A stretch of DNA of 64,000 nt from Mycobacterium sp. ST-F2 (GCF_001905655.1 NZ_JMHT01000005.1:62001-126000), one strand, 5' to 3'; shown: positions 42,075 through 51,155, counted from the stretch's first letter. Notes: generated by a model not told the origin, from the sequence alone. A program made the numbers and translations.

Positions 42075-43319
42075 GTGACTGACACCACAGACGTTGTCCG
42101 GCTCGATGACCTGGCCAATCCCACCTTCACGGCCGAGGCGCAGCAGTTCCGGGACATGATGACGATGATGGCGGCGGACTGTCCGCTCGACGCGGCCGCA
42201 CTACATGCCAAGGCGAGTGCCGACACCGGCCTCGATGACTTCGGTCCCATCGATTACCGAGAGCGCCTCGACGTGCTGCTCGGCGCGCTTCGGGATATCG
42301 ACGGCCTCAACGGCCCCGGCGTGGTCAACTTCTACGGCCAGCTGCTGCAGTTGCTGAAGAACCGGCTGCTGCTGACCGATCTACTGAAGCGGCACCCCGA
42401 GATTCACGACATCGAGCTGCTGCCCCCCGTCGCGATCGTCGGGCTGCCCCGTACCGGGACAACGCATCTGCACAATCTGCTGGCCGCCGCCGGGACCTTC
42501 CGGACCCTGCCGTACTGGGAGTCGATGGAGCCGTTCCCGCTGGCGTCCGAGGCCGGTATCGAGCCCGACCCGCGGCGGACCCGGATGGATGTCGCGGTCA
42601 ACGTGATGAACATCGTCATGCCGCATTTCCCGCTGATGCACGAGATGACCACCGACCATGTGCACGAGGAAATCCAGCTGCTGGCCAACGACTTTTCCAC
42701 GATGTACTTCGAGACATTGGCAGACGTTCCCGTGTGGCGCGACTACTACGAATCCCATGACCAGACGCCGCACTACCGGCACATGGTGACCCAGCTCAAG
42801 GCCCTGCAATTCCTGCGCGGCGGCCGGCGCTGGCTGCTCAAGTCGCCACAACATCTCGAACAACTGCCGGTGCTCAACGCTGAATTACCCGGTGTGGTCG
42901 GTGTTTTCACTCATCGCGATCCCGTGCCGGTGGTGCTGTCGATGATCGCGATGCTCACCTACTCGGCGCGCATGCACCGCAGCCCGGTGCCCGTCGAGCA
43001 CATCGCGGTGTACTGGGTGCAGCGCCTGGAACACATGCTGGCCGGGCTGGTCCGGGACCGGGACATCATCGGCCGAGACCGCTCCATCGACATCCGGTTC
43101 GACGACTTCATGGCCGACGACCTCGGCACTGCAGAGAGCGTGTTCGCCCTTGCAGAGGAACAACTTTCGGACGCCGAACGCGGCGCGATGGCGGACTACC
43201 TGGCCGGTCACCAGCGCGGCCGGCTGGGTCGCGTCGAGACGTCCTGTGAAATGTTCGGCCTTGATCTGGATGACCTGAAGGCGCGCTTCGCGCCCTACAC
43301 GCAGCGGTTCCTCAGCTAG
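42075..43319 (+). CDS. Sulfotransferase family protein
   Basis: A 414-residue PAPS-dependent sulfotransferase. The 5'-phosphosulfate loop is AIVGLPRTGTTHLHNLLA (about residues 119-136) and the 3'-phosphate motif is VFTHRDPVPVVLSM (about 275). The long form belongs to the group common in mycobacteria (Stf-like, Sulfotransfer_3) that sulfate lipids or sterols. GTG 42075 has no ribosome site but has an A/T-rich TAACATAAT just upstream, suggesting a leaderless mRNA. Its stop overlaps the convergent hydrolase stop at a CTAG. Acceptor unknown. Confidence 0.88.
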   Translation: MTDTTDVVRLDDLANPTFTAEAQQFRDMMTMMAADCPLDAAALHAKASADTGLDDFGPIDYRERLDVLLGALRDIDGLNGPGVVNFYGQLLQLLKNRLLLTDLLKRHPEIHDIELLPPVAIVGLPRTGTTHLHNLLAAAGTFRTLPYWESMEPFPLASEAGIEPDPRRTRMDVAVNVMNIVMPHFPLMHEMTTDHVHEEIQLLANDFSTMYFETLADVPVWRDYYESHDQTPHYRHMVTQLKALQFLRGGRRWLLKSPQHLEQLPVLNAELPGVVGVFTHRDPVPVVLSMIAMLTYSARMHRSPVPVEHIAVYWVQRLEHMLAGLVRDRDIIGRDRSIDIRFDDFMADDLGTAESVFALAEEQLSDAERGAMADYLAGHQRGRLGRVETSCEMFGLDLDDLKARFAPYTQRFLS

Positions 43320-45250
43320 GGCTGTTCCATGGTCGCCGGATCAGCAAGGGGGACAACCAGATGCGATGCATGCACACCCCCTTGTGAAATGCGGTAGACC
43401 CCGCCCGCGAGCGCTGCCCGCTGCGGGCGGGTCGGTACCAGATGCGGGAAGTCGTACGTCGTCAGCGTCAGTCGTAACCGGTGGCCCGGGGCGAGGATCG
43501 CCGCGGTGGGGAAGATCTCGACGTCGTAGCGGGTCACCTCACCGGGTACGACGGGTTCGGCGGCGGACTTGGTGCTGATGTGTTGGGGCCGTAGCACGGT
43601 GCCGTCGGACAAGATCCAGCTTGCCTCGGGGTCGAGAGCGCGATGCGAACCGAGAAGCGCCCCTTCTGTCAGCGGCCGGCTGACGCCGTCGGGCGACAGA
43701 TCGTCCAGGTGGGCCACCCACAGGGTGTCGGGGCGGTCGGCGGTGGCAAAGATCGTGAGACCGACCGGCCCGGCCAGCAGCTTCTCGGTGTCGAAGGCCT
43801 CGCTGGTGTAGGTCAGGGCATCGCGCTGCAGCCGGCTGTTGTCCTGGTCGTACCGGACGCTGCGGCCCGTCTGCGAGGCCATGAAACTGCCCATACCGAG
43901 GCTCCACTGTTCGAGGCTGCGCCCGGAAACCGGCCCGCGAGAGAGGTACTGCAATGTGGCGGTCGACTCCTCTGCCGACGGTGTCGGGTGCAGGCCGCCG
44001 CCCAGGCCGAGGTACAACCGGGTCGGCGTGGCCTCCGGGAACGGGTAGGCATTGGTGCGGAACCACTTTGGGCTCCCGATCGCCTGAAAACGCACGGGCT
44101 GACCGGTGACGGCCGCGGTGTCGTCACCTTTGAGCCAATGGTCGAACCAGCGCAGCTGCAGGGCCTGCAGGTGCTGCCCGTCCAGGTCCGAGACGTGGTA
44201 CCACGGGCCGGCCATCAGCTGGAAGCGATCGGACACCGGCTGATCCGCCGTCATGGCAGCGCCGGCGGGACGGCCGGCGAACGTGTTCTGCAGCGCTGCG
44301 TAGTTCAGCGGCGCGCCCCGCTGGAACGCGTCATGCCACCCGGCCACCAGAAACACCGCGACGCCGTTCTCGACGATCTTCGGTATCACGTCGGCAGGAC
44401 GCATGGTGTCCCAGAACGTGCCGTCGAACGCGGTGTCGCCGCCGGCGATCGCGTCTTTGATCAGGTTCTTGAAGTAGTTGCGCTGATCGCGGCCGCGCTG
44501 GCGCACTGCGGAAATACCACCGGCCCTGGGCCTTTCGTGACCGCCGCGGTGTGCGAACTCAAGCGCCGGGTTGATCACGTTCAGCAGCGAATAGGTGGCG
44601 CCGTACGCGCGGACCGTCCGCATGTGCGGTACGCCGCCCATGGTGACGACGTCGCGATAGAAGTCGTTGGCCGCCATGGCCGGAAAAATCGCCTTCAACG
44701 GCGAGTCGGGGCCTACGGCAGAGGCCGTCAGCAGCTGGTTGATGGCCAGGTAGGAGATACCGAACATGCCGACGCGGCCATTCGAATTGGGCAGGGACGC
44801 TGCCCAATTCACCAGGTCTACACCGTCCTGAACCTGCTCGGGTCCAAGCATCTCGAAGGACCCGCCCGACACGCCGGTGCCCCGCACGTCGGCCATCACC
44901 TCGATGTAGCCACGGCGAATCAGGTACGGCGTCGCACCGCCGCCGATCTGGGCCGCCGGCGGAGGCGCCTTCTTGCCGTACGGCGTCATCGACAGCAGCA
45001 CCGGGAAAGGTCCGGTTGCGGGCTCGCCGGTGGCCGGGTCGGTCGGGTAGTGGATGTCGACCCGCAGGGAGATGCCGTCGCTCATCGGTACCGCCACGTT
45101 GTGGTGGATTCCGACGCCGTACCGGGCGGCAGGTGCCTCCCACGGCGGCAACAATGGTGACGGGCTGGTCTTTCGGGTGCGTGCGGCGGCCCAGCCGGCT
45201 ATCGCCTTGATGCGCGCCCCCATGCGTGCTGTCTCGACAATCGTCTCCAC
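43316..45250 (-). CDS. CocE/NonD family hydrolase (X-Pro dipeptidyl-peptidase S15)
   Basis: A 644-residue alpha/beta hydrolase. The S15 catalytic domain is at about residues 45-390: VPMSDGISLRVDIHYPTDP, ADVRGTGVSGGSF, and the nucleophile elbow RVGMFGISYLAINQLL near 160, where the usual GxSYxG ends in Ala. The acid/His segment is VAGWHDAFQRGAPL and GPWYHVSD. The C-terminal PepX_C beta-jellyroll (about 410-640) completes the fold. Members hydrolyse esters or acyl amides; substrate unknown. A GTG start at 45250 is assigned because no ATG with a ribosome site precedes it. Confidence 0.88.
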   Translation of the reverse strand: METIVETARMGARIKAIAGWAAARTRKTSPSPLLPPWEAPAARYGVGIHHNVAVPMSDGISLRVDIHYPTDPATGEPATGPFPVLLSMTPYGKKAPPPAAQIGGGATPYLIRRGYIEVMADVRGTGVSGGSFEMLGPEQVQDGVDLVNWAASLPNSNGRVGMFGISYLAINQLLTASAVGPDSPLKAIFPAMAANDFYRDVVTMGGVPHMRTVRAYGATYSLLNVINPALEFAHRGGHERPRAGGISAVRQRGRDQRNYFKNLIKDAIAGGDTAFDGTFWDTMRPADVIPKIVENGVAVFLVAGWHDAFQRGAPLNYAALQNTFAGRPAGAAMTADQPVSDRFQLMAGPWYHVSDLDGQHLQALQLRWFDHWLKGDDTAAVTGQPVRFQAIGSPKWFRTNAYPFPEATPTRLYLGLGGGLHPTPSAEESTATLQYLSRGPVSGRSLEQWSLGMGSFMASQTGRSVRYDQDNSRLQRDALTYTSEAFDTEKLLAGPVGLTIFATADRPDTLWVAHLDDLSPDGVSRPLTEGALLGSHRALDPEASWILSDGTVLRPQHISTKSAAEPVVPGEVTRYDVEIFPTAAILAPGHRLRLTLTTYDFPHLVPTRPQRAALAGGVYRISQGGVHASHLVVPLADPATMEQP

Positions 45251-45339
45251 ACCTCGACCGTACGCCGAACCGAAAAGAAGTTACTGCTTCGTGACGGAAC
45301 CGTGTCTGGTCGCTCGGGGGTGTTCCCAGTCTCGGTCCG

Positions 45340-45345
45340 TAGCAT
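45340..45345 (+). promoter_or_regulatory. -10 box for leaderless ami1 mRNA
   Basis: TAGCAT ends seven bases before the GTG at 45353. It supports that start codon over upstream alternatives in the same frame. Confidence 0.4.
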
Positions 45346-45352
45346 CCGATCA

Positions 45353-46153
45353 GTGACCAGTAGCCCGTGCGAAAGAGACGACGAAGCCAAGGGCGTCGGG
45401 TGCATCTCGCGCCGGCGCATGCTGAGAATGGCTGCGGCAGCACCGGTTCTGGTCGGCATGCCTGCTGTGGTGTCGTCGCTGACGGCACCGGTCGCCCGGG
45501 CTCAGGGCCTCGCGGGCGCCGTCATCTTCCTCGATCCGGGGCACAGCGGGGCCACCGACGGAACGCTCACCAAGCAGGTTCCCACCGGCCGTGGTGGTAC
45601 CAAGGACTGCCAGACGAGCGGAACCTCCACCAACACCGGCTTTACCGAGCACGCCTTCGCTTGGCAGGTGTCACTGCGCGTCCGGCAGTTGCTGATGAAC
45701 GAAGGCGCGCGGGTTCAGCTGTCCCGCGACAACGACAGTGCCATGGGTGCGTGTGTCGACCAGCGGGCGGCGATGGCGAATGCGTTGCACGCCAATGCCG
45801 TTGTGTCGATTCACGCCGATGGCGGGCCTGCGGGCGGACACGGCTTCCACGTCAACTACTCGGCGCCTCCGCTCAACCAGGTACAGGCCGGCCCTTCGGT
45901 CAGGTTTGCCCAGATCATGCGTGATCAGATGGTGGCCACGGGCATGACGCCGGCGACGTACATCGGCAGCGGCGGCCTCTACGGCCGGTCCGACCTGGCC
46001 GGCCTGAACCTGGCGCAGTGCCCGTCGATTCTGGTCGAGTGCGGCAACATGAAGAATGACCAGGACGCGGCGCTGATGACGTCGGAGCAGGGGCAGCAGA
46101 CGATTGCCCTGGCCATCGGCCGGGGCATCCAGGCCTTCCTCCAGCAGAGTTAG
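45353..46153 (+). CDS. ami1: N-acetylmuramoyl-L-alanine amidase Ami1 (Amidase_3)
   Basis: A 266-residue exported zinc amidase. A signal region with a twin-Arg-like start (SRRRMLRMAAAAPVLVGMPAVVSSL) precedes the Amidase_3 domain (about 60-262). Zinc ligands are visible as the His of FLDPGHSGA, the Glu of FTEHAFAW and the His of SIHADGG, with the catalytic Glu in ILVECGNMK. The sequence is close to M. tuberculosis Rv3717 (Ami1): QVPTGRGGTKDCQTSGTSTN and YIGSGGLYGRSDLAGLNLAQ. It cuts the amide between MurNAc and the stem peptide during division. Two cysteines (KDCQ, GACVD) form the disulfide known in Rv3717. Confidence 0.92.
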   Translation: MTSSPCERDDEAKGVGCISRRRMLRMAAAAPVLVGMPAVVSSLTAPVARAQGLAGAVIFLDPGHSGATDGTLTKQVPTGRGGTKDCQTSGTSTNTGFTEHAFAWQVSLRVRQLLMNEGARVQLSRDNDSAMGACVDQRAAMANALHANAVVSIHADGGPAGGHGFHVNYSAPPLNQVQAGPSVRFAQIMRDQMVATGMTPATYIGSGGLYGRSDLAGLNLAQCPSILVECGNMKNDQDAALMTSEQGQQTIALAIGRGIQAFLQQS

Positions 46154-47042
46154 AACTCGGCGAGCGCGATCCCGGTGACCCGGGTCCCAATTGCGCCAGC
46201 TCACAAGCACTTCCATCGGTGAGGTGCACCACCCGGATGCCGCCGGAGCGCAATTCGCTCACGTAGTACGTCGTGTCGTCGGGCGTGGCCAGGCCGATGG
46301 CCTCCTGAAACCCGCGCGCCAGGATCGTGTGGGATCCGACCCCGGGCTGGACCCGGCCGCGATTGAGCGTGTTGCCGTCCGGTTCAGCGCCCCGGTCCGT
46401 CCAGACGAGGTGCCCGGAACCGTCCAGGTCGAGGTCGATGGGCTCGGGCAGGTCCTGCCACAGCAGTTCGATGTCATCCCGATCGGTCGCCGTCTGCCCA
46501 CCGGGAATGTCGGTGCCGCACCGGAAGATTCGGCCCTGGCCGGCGTCGGATGCGCCCTTCTGCGTCCAGTAGACCAGGTGGTTCGCCGGGTCGACGGCGA
46601 TGCCCACGCAGTGGTTGCGTGCGTCCTGTGCATCGGTGCCCGCCACCACCAGCGTCTCCAGCTCGGAACCGTCCAGCCGGCAGCGCAGTACCTGCATGCC
46701 CTCGCGGTCGCACCAGTAGAGCAGGCCAGCGCCGAAATCAGCGGTCAACTGTTTGCCCGTGGTGAACGCACCCCGCGGCACGATGGTCCGCCGGTCCGAA
46801 CCGTCCAGGTTCACCCTCTCGAGCGAACCGTTACGGCTGAAGAACGTCGAGAAGGCACCGCGCCCGGAGCCGGGGTCGGGCGTACCCATGTTGGTCCAGT
46901 AGATGTGACCCCGGGCCTGGTCGACGACGATTCCGTCGGGCGTCTCATCGACATCGGAAACCAGCGTCCGCACCCGGGAACCGTCGAGCGACACCGCCTG
47001 GATCTCTCGCTTGGCGATGTGCAGCACCAGTAGTTCCGTCAT
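46150..47042 (-). CDS. YWTD/LDLR-type beta-propeller protein with 3' frameshift
   Basis: A propeller protein of about 297 residues if repaired. Repeated strands IYWTNMGTP, LYWCDREG, VYWTQKGA and LVWTDRGAE, each preceded by GIVVDQARG-type segments, are LDL-receptor YWTD repeats. Near the end the frame breaks: ELAQLGPGSPG replaces an expected LGTRVTGIALAEF-stop, which is present one frame over and ends at a TAA at 46150-46152, exactly abutting the ami1 stop. A single missing base in the GGG run near 46185-46188 explains it. As sequenced, the frame instead continues antisense through ami1 to 45915 (375 residues) with an Arg/Pro-rich tail. Function unknown; cytoplasmic. Confidence 0.75.
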
Positions 47043-47118
47043 GACGCTCCAGACGGTACTGAAATGTTTGGCGGGCGGCTAGCGTTGGACCCACCCGTGA
47101 AATCATTGGAGGCTGACT

Positions 47119-47910
47119 GTGCACATTGATCTGACCGGTAAGACCGCACTGGTCACCGGGTCTACTCAAGGCATCGGACTGGCCATCGCGGAGGGGCTGG
47201 GCGGCAGCGGTGCGCGGGTCGCGGTGAACGGGCGCAGCGAGGATCGGGTGCAGGCCGCGGTTGCCGAGTTGACGGGTAAGGGACTCACCGACGTCGTCGG
47301 CGTGGCCGCGGATGTCACGACCGCTGACGGCGTAGCTCAACTGACACAACAACTTCCGGATGTCGACATCCTGGTGAACAACCTCGGCATCTTCGGGTCG
47401 GCGCCGGCCCGGGAGATCACCGACGAGCAGTGGCGCACCTACTTCGAGGTGAACGTACTGTCGGCGGTCCGGCTGATCCGGACCTACCTACCCGGCATGA
47501 CGGAACGCGGCTGGGGTCGCATGATCCAGATCGCCAGCGACTCGGCGATCGTCATCCCGGAGGAGATGATCCACTACGGGACGTCGAAGACTGCGCTGCT
47601 GGCCGTGACTCGCGGCTTTGCCAAGGACGCGGCCGGCACGGGCGTGACGGTGAACTCGGTGATCGCGGGCCCGACGCACACCGGGGGCGTCGAGGACTTC
47701 GTCTATCAGTTGGTCGACAAGAACCTGCCGTGGGAGGAGGCGCAGCGCGAGTTCATGATCAAGTACCGCCCACAATCATTGCTGCGCAGGCTGATTGAGC
47801 CCGAGGAGATTGCCAACATGGTCGTCTACCTCAGCTCAGAGCAGTCCTCGGCGACCACTGGTGCCGCCGTCCGCGCTGACGGTGGCTACGTCGACTCGAT
47901 CCTGCCCTGA
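47119..47910 (+). CDS. Short-chain dehydrogenase/reductase
   Basis: A 263-residue classical SDR. The cofactor site is TGSTQGIG (residues 12-19), followed by NGRSEDR (NADPH-type Arg), LVNNLGIFG, and the catalytic Ser ... YGTSK. The segment EDFVYQLVDKNLPWEEAQREFMIKYRPQSLLRRLIEPEEIANMVVYLSSEQSSATTGAAVRADGGYVDSILP is typical of a mycobacterial SDR subgroup. GTG 47119 has TGGAGG upstream. The next gene starts two bases after the stop, so they form an operon; the partner flavoprotein may supply or accept reducing equivalents. Confidence 0.88.
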   Translation: MHIDLTGKTALVTGSTQGIGLAIAEGLGGSGARVAVNGRSEDRVQAAVAELTGKGLTDVVGVAADVTTADGVAQLTQQLPDVDILVNNLGIFGSAPAREITDEQWRTYFEVNVLSAVRLIRTYLPGMTERGWGRMIQIASDSAIVIPEEMIHYGTSKTALLAVTRGFAKDAAGTGVTVNSVIAGPTHTGGVEDFVYQLVDKNLPWEEAQREFMIKYRPQSLLRRLIEPEEIANMVVYLSSEQSSATTGAAVRADGGYVDSILP

Positions 47911-47911
47911 C

Positions 47912-49012
47912 TTGCGCAAGCGCATCGTCATAGCCGGGCTGGGGGACAGCGGCATCCTCGCCGCCGTCCGCCTGGCCCGACACGCCGACGTCGTCGGAAT
48001 CTCGGTCAAGGACGGGCTGGTCAGCGGGCAGGAACTCGGCATGCGGGTCTCGCGGCCGCAGGACTGGGCGCGGGACTACTTCATCGGCTTCCGACGCTTC
48101 CGGGGCCTCGATCCGGTCCGAATCGTGCACGGGGCCTTGACCGGTGCCGATCTGGAGGCGCGCACCGTCACCGTCGTGGGGGCCGACGGCACCGAGGCCA
48201 CCGAGCCGTTCGATGTGCTGCTGATCGCCACCGGGACCACCAACGGTTTCTGGCGCCGGCCGACGTTGCAGACGGCCGACGACGTCGCCGCGGACCTGCG
48301 GGCCACCCACGAGCGCCTGGCCGGTGCCCGGCACGTTGCTGTGGTGGGTGGTGGCGCCACGGCGGTGAGCAGTGCCGGCAACTTGGCGAGTACCTGGCCG
48401 GACAAGGTGATCGACCTGTATTTCCCTGGCGCACAGATACTTCCGGGCTACCACACCGGAACCCAGGTGCGTGTCGCGCAGCGGCTGGCGGAACTGGGGG
48501 TACGGCTGCACCTCGGCCACCGTGCGATCCTGCCCGCGGACCGCGATGAAATAACCAGCGGCCCAGTCGAATTCAGTACCGGCCAGCCCGATGCGGACGT
48601 CGACGCGGTGCTGTGGGCCGTCGGCAAGGCCCGGCCGAACACCGCGTGGTTGCCGGCTGAGATCCTCGACGACGACGGCTTCGTCCGCGTCACCCCGGAA
48701 CTCACGGTGCCCGGGCATCCCGGAGTCTTCGCCGTCGGTGACGTCGCGGGCACCGACCCGCTGCGGACGTCGGCGCGCAACGGTGGTGGTGCGCTGGTGG
48801 CCCGAAACATCTTGGCATTCTTGAGGTCTCGGAAGCTGCGCCGCTACCGTCCGCCTTCGGTGCGATGGGGTTCGGTGCTCGGTCCGCAGCCCGACGGGCT
48901 GGAGGTTTTCACTCCGTGGGGGCAGGCCTTCCGGTTCCCGGCGTGGACGGTCGACCGGGTACTGCAACGCTTCCTCGTGCGCCGTCAGCTGTACCGCGGG
49001 GTGCGCGACTAG
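47912..49012 (+). CDS. FAD-dependent NAD(P)H oxidoreductase (AIF/NDH-2-like)
   Basis: A 366-residue flavoprotein. Two Rossmann sites are visible: IVIAGLGDSGILAAVRLARH at the N-terminus for FAD and VAVVGGGATAVSSAGNLA (about residue 140) for NAD(P)H; the second FAD motif is HPGVFAVGDVAGTD near 272. This is the pyridine-nucleotide-disulfide reductase fold in its NDH-2/AIF form without redox cysteines. The only start next to the fold is TTG 47912, directly after the SDR stop (TGACTTG), so the genes are translationally coupled. Electron acceptor unknown. Confidence 0.83.
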   Translation: MRKRIVIAGLGDSGILAAVRLARHADVVGISVKDGLVSGQELGMRVSRPQDWARDYFIGFRRFRGLDPVRIVHGALTGADLEARTVTVVGADGTEATEPFDVLLIATGTTNGFWRRPTLQTADDVAADLRATHERLAGARHVAVVGGGATAVSSAGNLASTWPDKVIDLYFPGAQILPGYHTGTQVRVAQRLAELGVRLHLGHRAILPADRDEITSGPVEFSTGQPDADVDAVLWAVGKARPNTAWLPAEILDDDGFVRVTPELTVPGHPGVFAVGDVAGTDPLRTSARNGGGALVARNILAFLRSRKLRRYRPPSVRWGSVLGPQPDGLEVFTPWGQAFRFPAWTVDRVLQRFLVRRQLYRGVRD

Positions 49013-49014
49013 GC

Positions 49015-49043
49015 CACAGTGCGCCGTCAGTCCAGGGTCAACG
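49015..49043. repeat. Partial copy of the intergenic repeat
   Basis: CACAGTGCGCCGTCAGTCCAGGGTCAACG repeats the right half of the 63-bp element at 49063-49125 with few changes. It begins three bases after the flavoprotein stop. Confidence 0.5.
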
Positions 49044-49062
49044 TACGGGTCGCGTCCCGGCT

Positions 49063-49125
49063 CGTTGAGCCTGAAGCCATGGTGCACTCCACTCGCACAA
49101 ATGCGCCGTCAGTTCAGGGTCAACG
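49063..49125. repeat. 63-bp intergenic repeat, copy B
   Basis: An ungapped relative of 1194-1256. The ends CGTTGAGCCTGAA and TTCAGGGTCAACG are inverted repeats (12 of 13 pairs), and the pairing continues imperfectly inward (GGTGCA with TGCGCC), so it can fold into a long hairpin. It lies five bases before the stop of the convergent carboxyltransferase gene and could act as a terminator there. Confidence 0.6.
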
Positions 49126-49129
49126 CAAG

Positions 49130-50686
49130 TCACCAGGTATCGACAAACCCCCGGCGCGGCGGCAGACCTGCGGGCGCGGCCGTCGCCAGTGTCGCGGCGA
49201 TCAGGGACCGGGTCTCGGCGGGGTCGATGACGTCGTCGATCTCGAACATGGACGCCGAGTTGAGCGCTGCGGCGTTGGCCTGCGCGGCCGCGGTGGCGTC
49301 CCGAACCGCCTGCTCGCGGGCGTCGTCGTCCGCGATGGCTTCGAGTTCCTTGCGCAGCCCGAGCCGCACCGCGCCCTCGAGCCCCATCGGCCCGAGATGC
49401 GCGCCCGGCCACGCGACCGTCAGCAATGGCTCGTGCAGGCTGCCGCCGCACATCGCCTGTGCGCCAAGGCCGTAACCGCGTCGGAGGATTACCGCGATCA
49501 GCGGGACCCGCAGCGCCGCACCGGCGACCAACAGCCGAGACCCGCGCCGGACCAGCGCTTCGGCCTCTGCGGCGGGACCCACCATGAAGCCCGGGCAGTC
49601 GACGAGCGACACCACGGGAATCCCGAAGGCGTCGCAGAGTTGCAGGAAGCGGGCCGCCTTGTCGGACGCCGCGGCGGTGATGGCACCCGCCATGACCATG
49701 GTGTTGTTGGCCAGAATCCCGACCGGCCGACCTTCGATGCGGGCGAAAGCCGTCACCAGCTCGGGTGCGAACTTCTGCCGCAGAAAGGTGACGGAGTCTT
49801 CGTCGGCGAGCATCTCGATGATCGGCGCGACCTGGTAGGCGCGCCGGGCGCGTTCGGGAACCATTGTGCGCAAGGCGGTTTGGTCGGGCGCGGTGCCGGA
49901 GGCGGTGGGCCCGCGGAAGTAGCCGAGCAGTTGCCGGGCTGTCGAGACTGCCGCCGCCTCGTCGGGCACCACCACGTCGACGACACCATTGGGTGCCTGC
50001 ACCGAGACCGGACCGACGGCATCCGGCGCGATGTCGCCGAGTCCACCGCCGGCGATCATCGCCGGGCCGCCCATGCCGATCGACGTGTCCTCGGTGGCGA
50101 CGATCAGATCCGAGCAGCCTGCGATCACCGCATTGCCGGCGAAACAGCGGCCCTTGACCACGGCGATGCGCGGCACCACACCGGACAATCCGGCCCACAG
50201 GGCGAACGCCCGGACATCGAGTGACGACACCGTCGGATGGTCGGTGTCGCCGGGGCGTCCACCGCCGCCCTCGGCGAAGAACACGGTGGGCAACTTCATC
50301 CGCTCGATCAGCTCGAACAGCCGGTCCTTCTTGAGATGCCCGAGCGCGCCCTGCGTGCCGGCCAGCACGGTGTAGTCGTAGGACAGCACCGCACAGGGCC
50401 GGCCGTCGACGTGGGCGGTACCGGCCACCAGGCCGTCGGCCGGGGTCCGGGTGATCAGGTCGTCGAGCTCCCGGCGGGCCCGCTGGGCGGCGATGGCGAA
50501 GCGTCCGTACTCGACGAAACTGCCGGCATCGACCAGGTCCAGGATGTTCTCGCGGGCAGTGCGGCCGCCGGCGTCATGCCGGCGCTGCACGGCGTCCGGC
50601 CGGGCGGCGTCCTCGGTCAGCTTGCGGCGCCGTAGGAGCTCGGTGTGGTCGTCGCGGAACGGTACTTCGGGCATGGGGCCGGGCAT
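49130..50686 (-). CDS. Acyl-CoA carboxylase carboxyltransferase (beta subunit)
   Basis: A 518-residue biotin-dependent carboxyltransferase. Both crotonase-like halves are present: the N-half with FAEGGGGRPGDTDH and GRCFAGNAVIAGCSDLIVATEDTSIGMGGPAMI, and the C-half with GRPVGILANNTMVMAGAITAAASDKAARFLQLCDAFGIPVVSLVDCPGFMVGPAAE. It moves CO2 from carboxybiotin to an acyl-CoA, probably with an alpha subunit encoded elsewhere. No biotin carboxylase or carrier gene is adjacent. The start at 50686 is chosen over ATG 50674 four codons later; both lack a strong ribosome site. Substrate (acetyl-, propionyl- or longer acyl-CoA) not determined. Confidence 0.87.
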   Translation of the reverse strand: MPGPMPEVPFRDDHTELLRRRKLTEDAARPDAVQRRHDAGGRTARENILDLVDAGSFVEYGRFAIAAQRARRELDDLITRTPADGLVAGTAHVDGRPCAVLSYDYTVLAGTQGALGHLKKDRLFELIERMKLPTVFFAEGGGGRPGDTDHPTVSSLDVRAFALWAGLSGVVPRIAVVKGRCFAGNAVIAGCSDLIVATEDTSIGMGGPAMIAGGGLGDIAPDAVGPVSVQAPNGVVDVVVPDEAAAVSTARQLLGYFRGPTASGTAPDQTALRTMVPERARRAYQVAPIIEMLADEDSVTFLRQKFAPELVTAFARIEGRPVGILANNTMVMAGAITAAASDKAARFLQLCDAFGIPVVSLVDCPGFMVGPAAEAEALVRRGSRLLVAGAALRVPLIAVILRRGYGLGAQAMCGGSLHEPLLTVAWPGAHLGPMGLEGAVRLGLRKELEAIADDDAREQAVRDATAAAQANAAALNSASMFEIDDVIDPAETRSLIAATLATAAPAGLPPRRGFVDTW

Positions 50687-50735
50687 GGGGACAGCCTGCC
50701 AGGCGCCGCGGGTAGGGGTGGGGCATGATCGAGCC

Positions 50736-51155
50736 ATGCAATCCACAGCAACCACCACCGTTGCCCGCCCGATCGACGTTGTCTGGGCGACCCTGATCGA
50801 CCACGAAGGCATGTCCAACTGGGGTCCGGGCGTCACCGTGACCATCGATCAGCCCGGCACCCCGGCGCCGAACGGCCTCGGCGCCGTCCGCCGGATCTCG
50901 GCGCCCGGACCGGCACCGGCCATCGTTGAAGAGGTCGTCACCTTCGACGCCCCCAACGTCTTCGGCTACAAGGCCCGCTCCGGCGTGCCGTTCCCCGGCT
51001 ACTCGGGTGAGGTGCGCCTGACCCCCGAGGGCACCGGCACCCGTATCGACTACACGCTGAACTCGACCGCGTCGTTCCCGCCGGTGAAGCTGGCGCTGAC
51101 GGCCATCAACCAGGTCCTGCTGCGGCTGCTCGCAAAGGCCGCCTCTAAGGCGTAG
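50736..51155 (+). CDS. SRPBCC (START-like) family protein
   Basis: A 139-residue cytoplasmic protein with the polyketide-cyclase/SRPBCC fold: TTTVARPIDVVWATLIDHEGMSNWGPGVTVTIDQPG, then GLGAVRRISAPGPAPAIVEEVVTFDAPNVFGYKARSG and a final helix FPPVKLALTAINQVLLRLLAKAASKA. Such proteins bind hydrophobic ligands in a central cavity. Ligand unknown. The gene is divergent from the carboxyltransferase and converges on the serine hydrolase with an 11-base overlap. Confidence 0.83.
   Translation: MQSTATTTVARPIDVVWATLIDHEGMSNWGPGVTVTIDQPGTPAPNGLGAVRRISAPGPAPAIVEEVVTFDAPNVFGYKARSGVPFPGYSGEVRLTPEGTGTRIDYTLNSTASFPPVKLALTAINQVLLRLLAKAASKA

Noticed and set aside
43643..45160. 505-codon plus-strand frame opposite the CocE/NonD gene
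   Set aside because: No start signal and Arg/Gly/Val-biased composition; the minus strand encodes a complete S15-type hydrolase.
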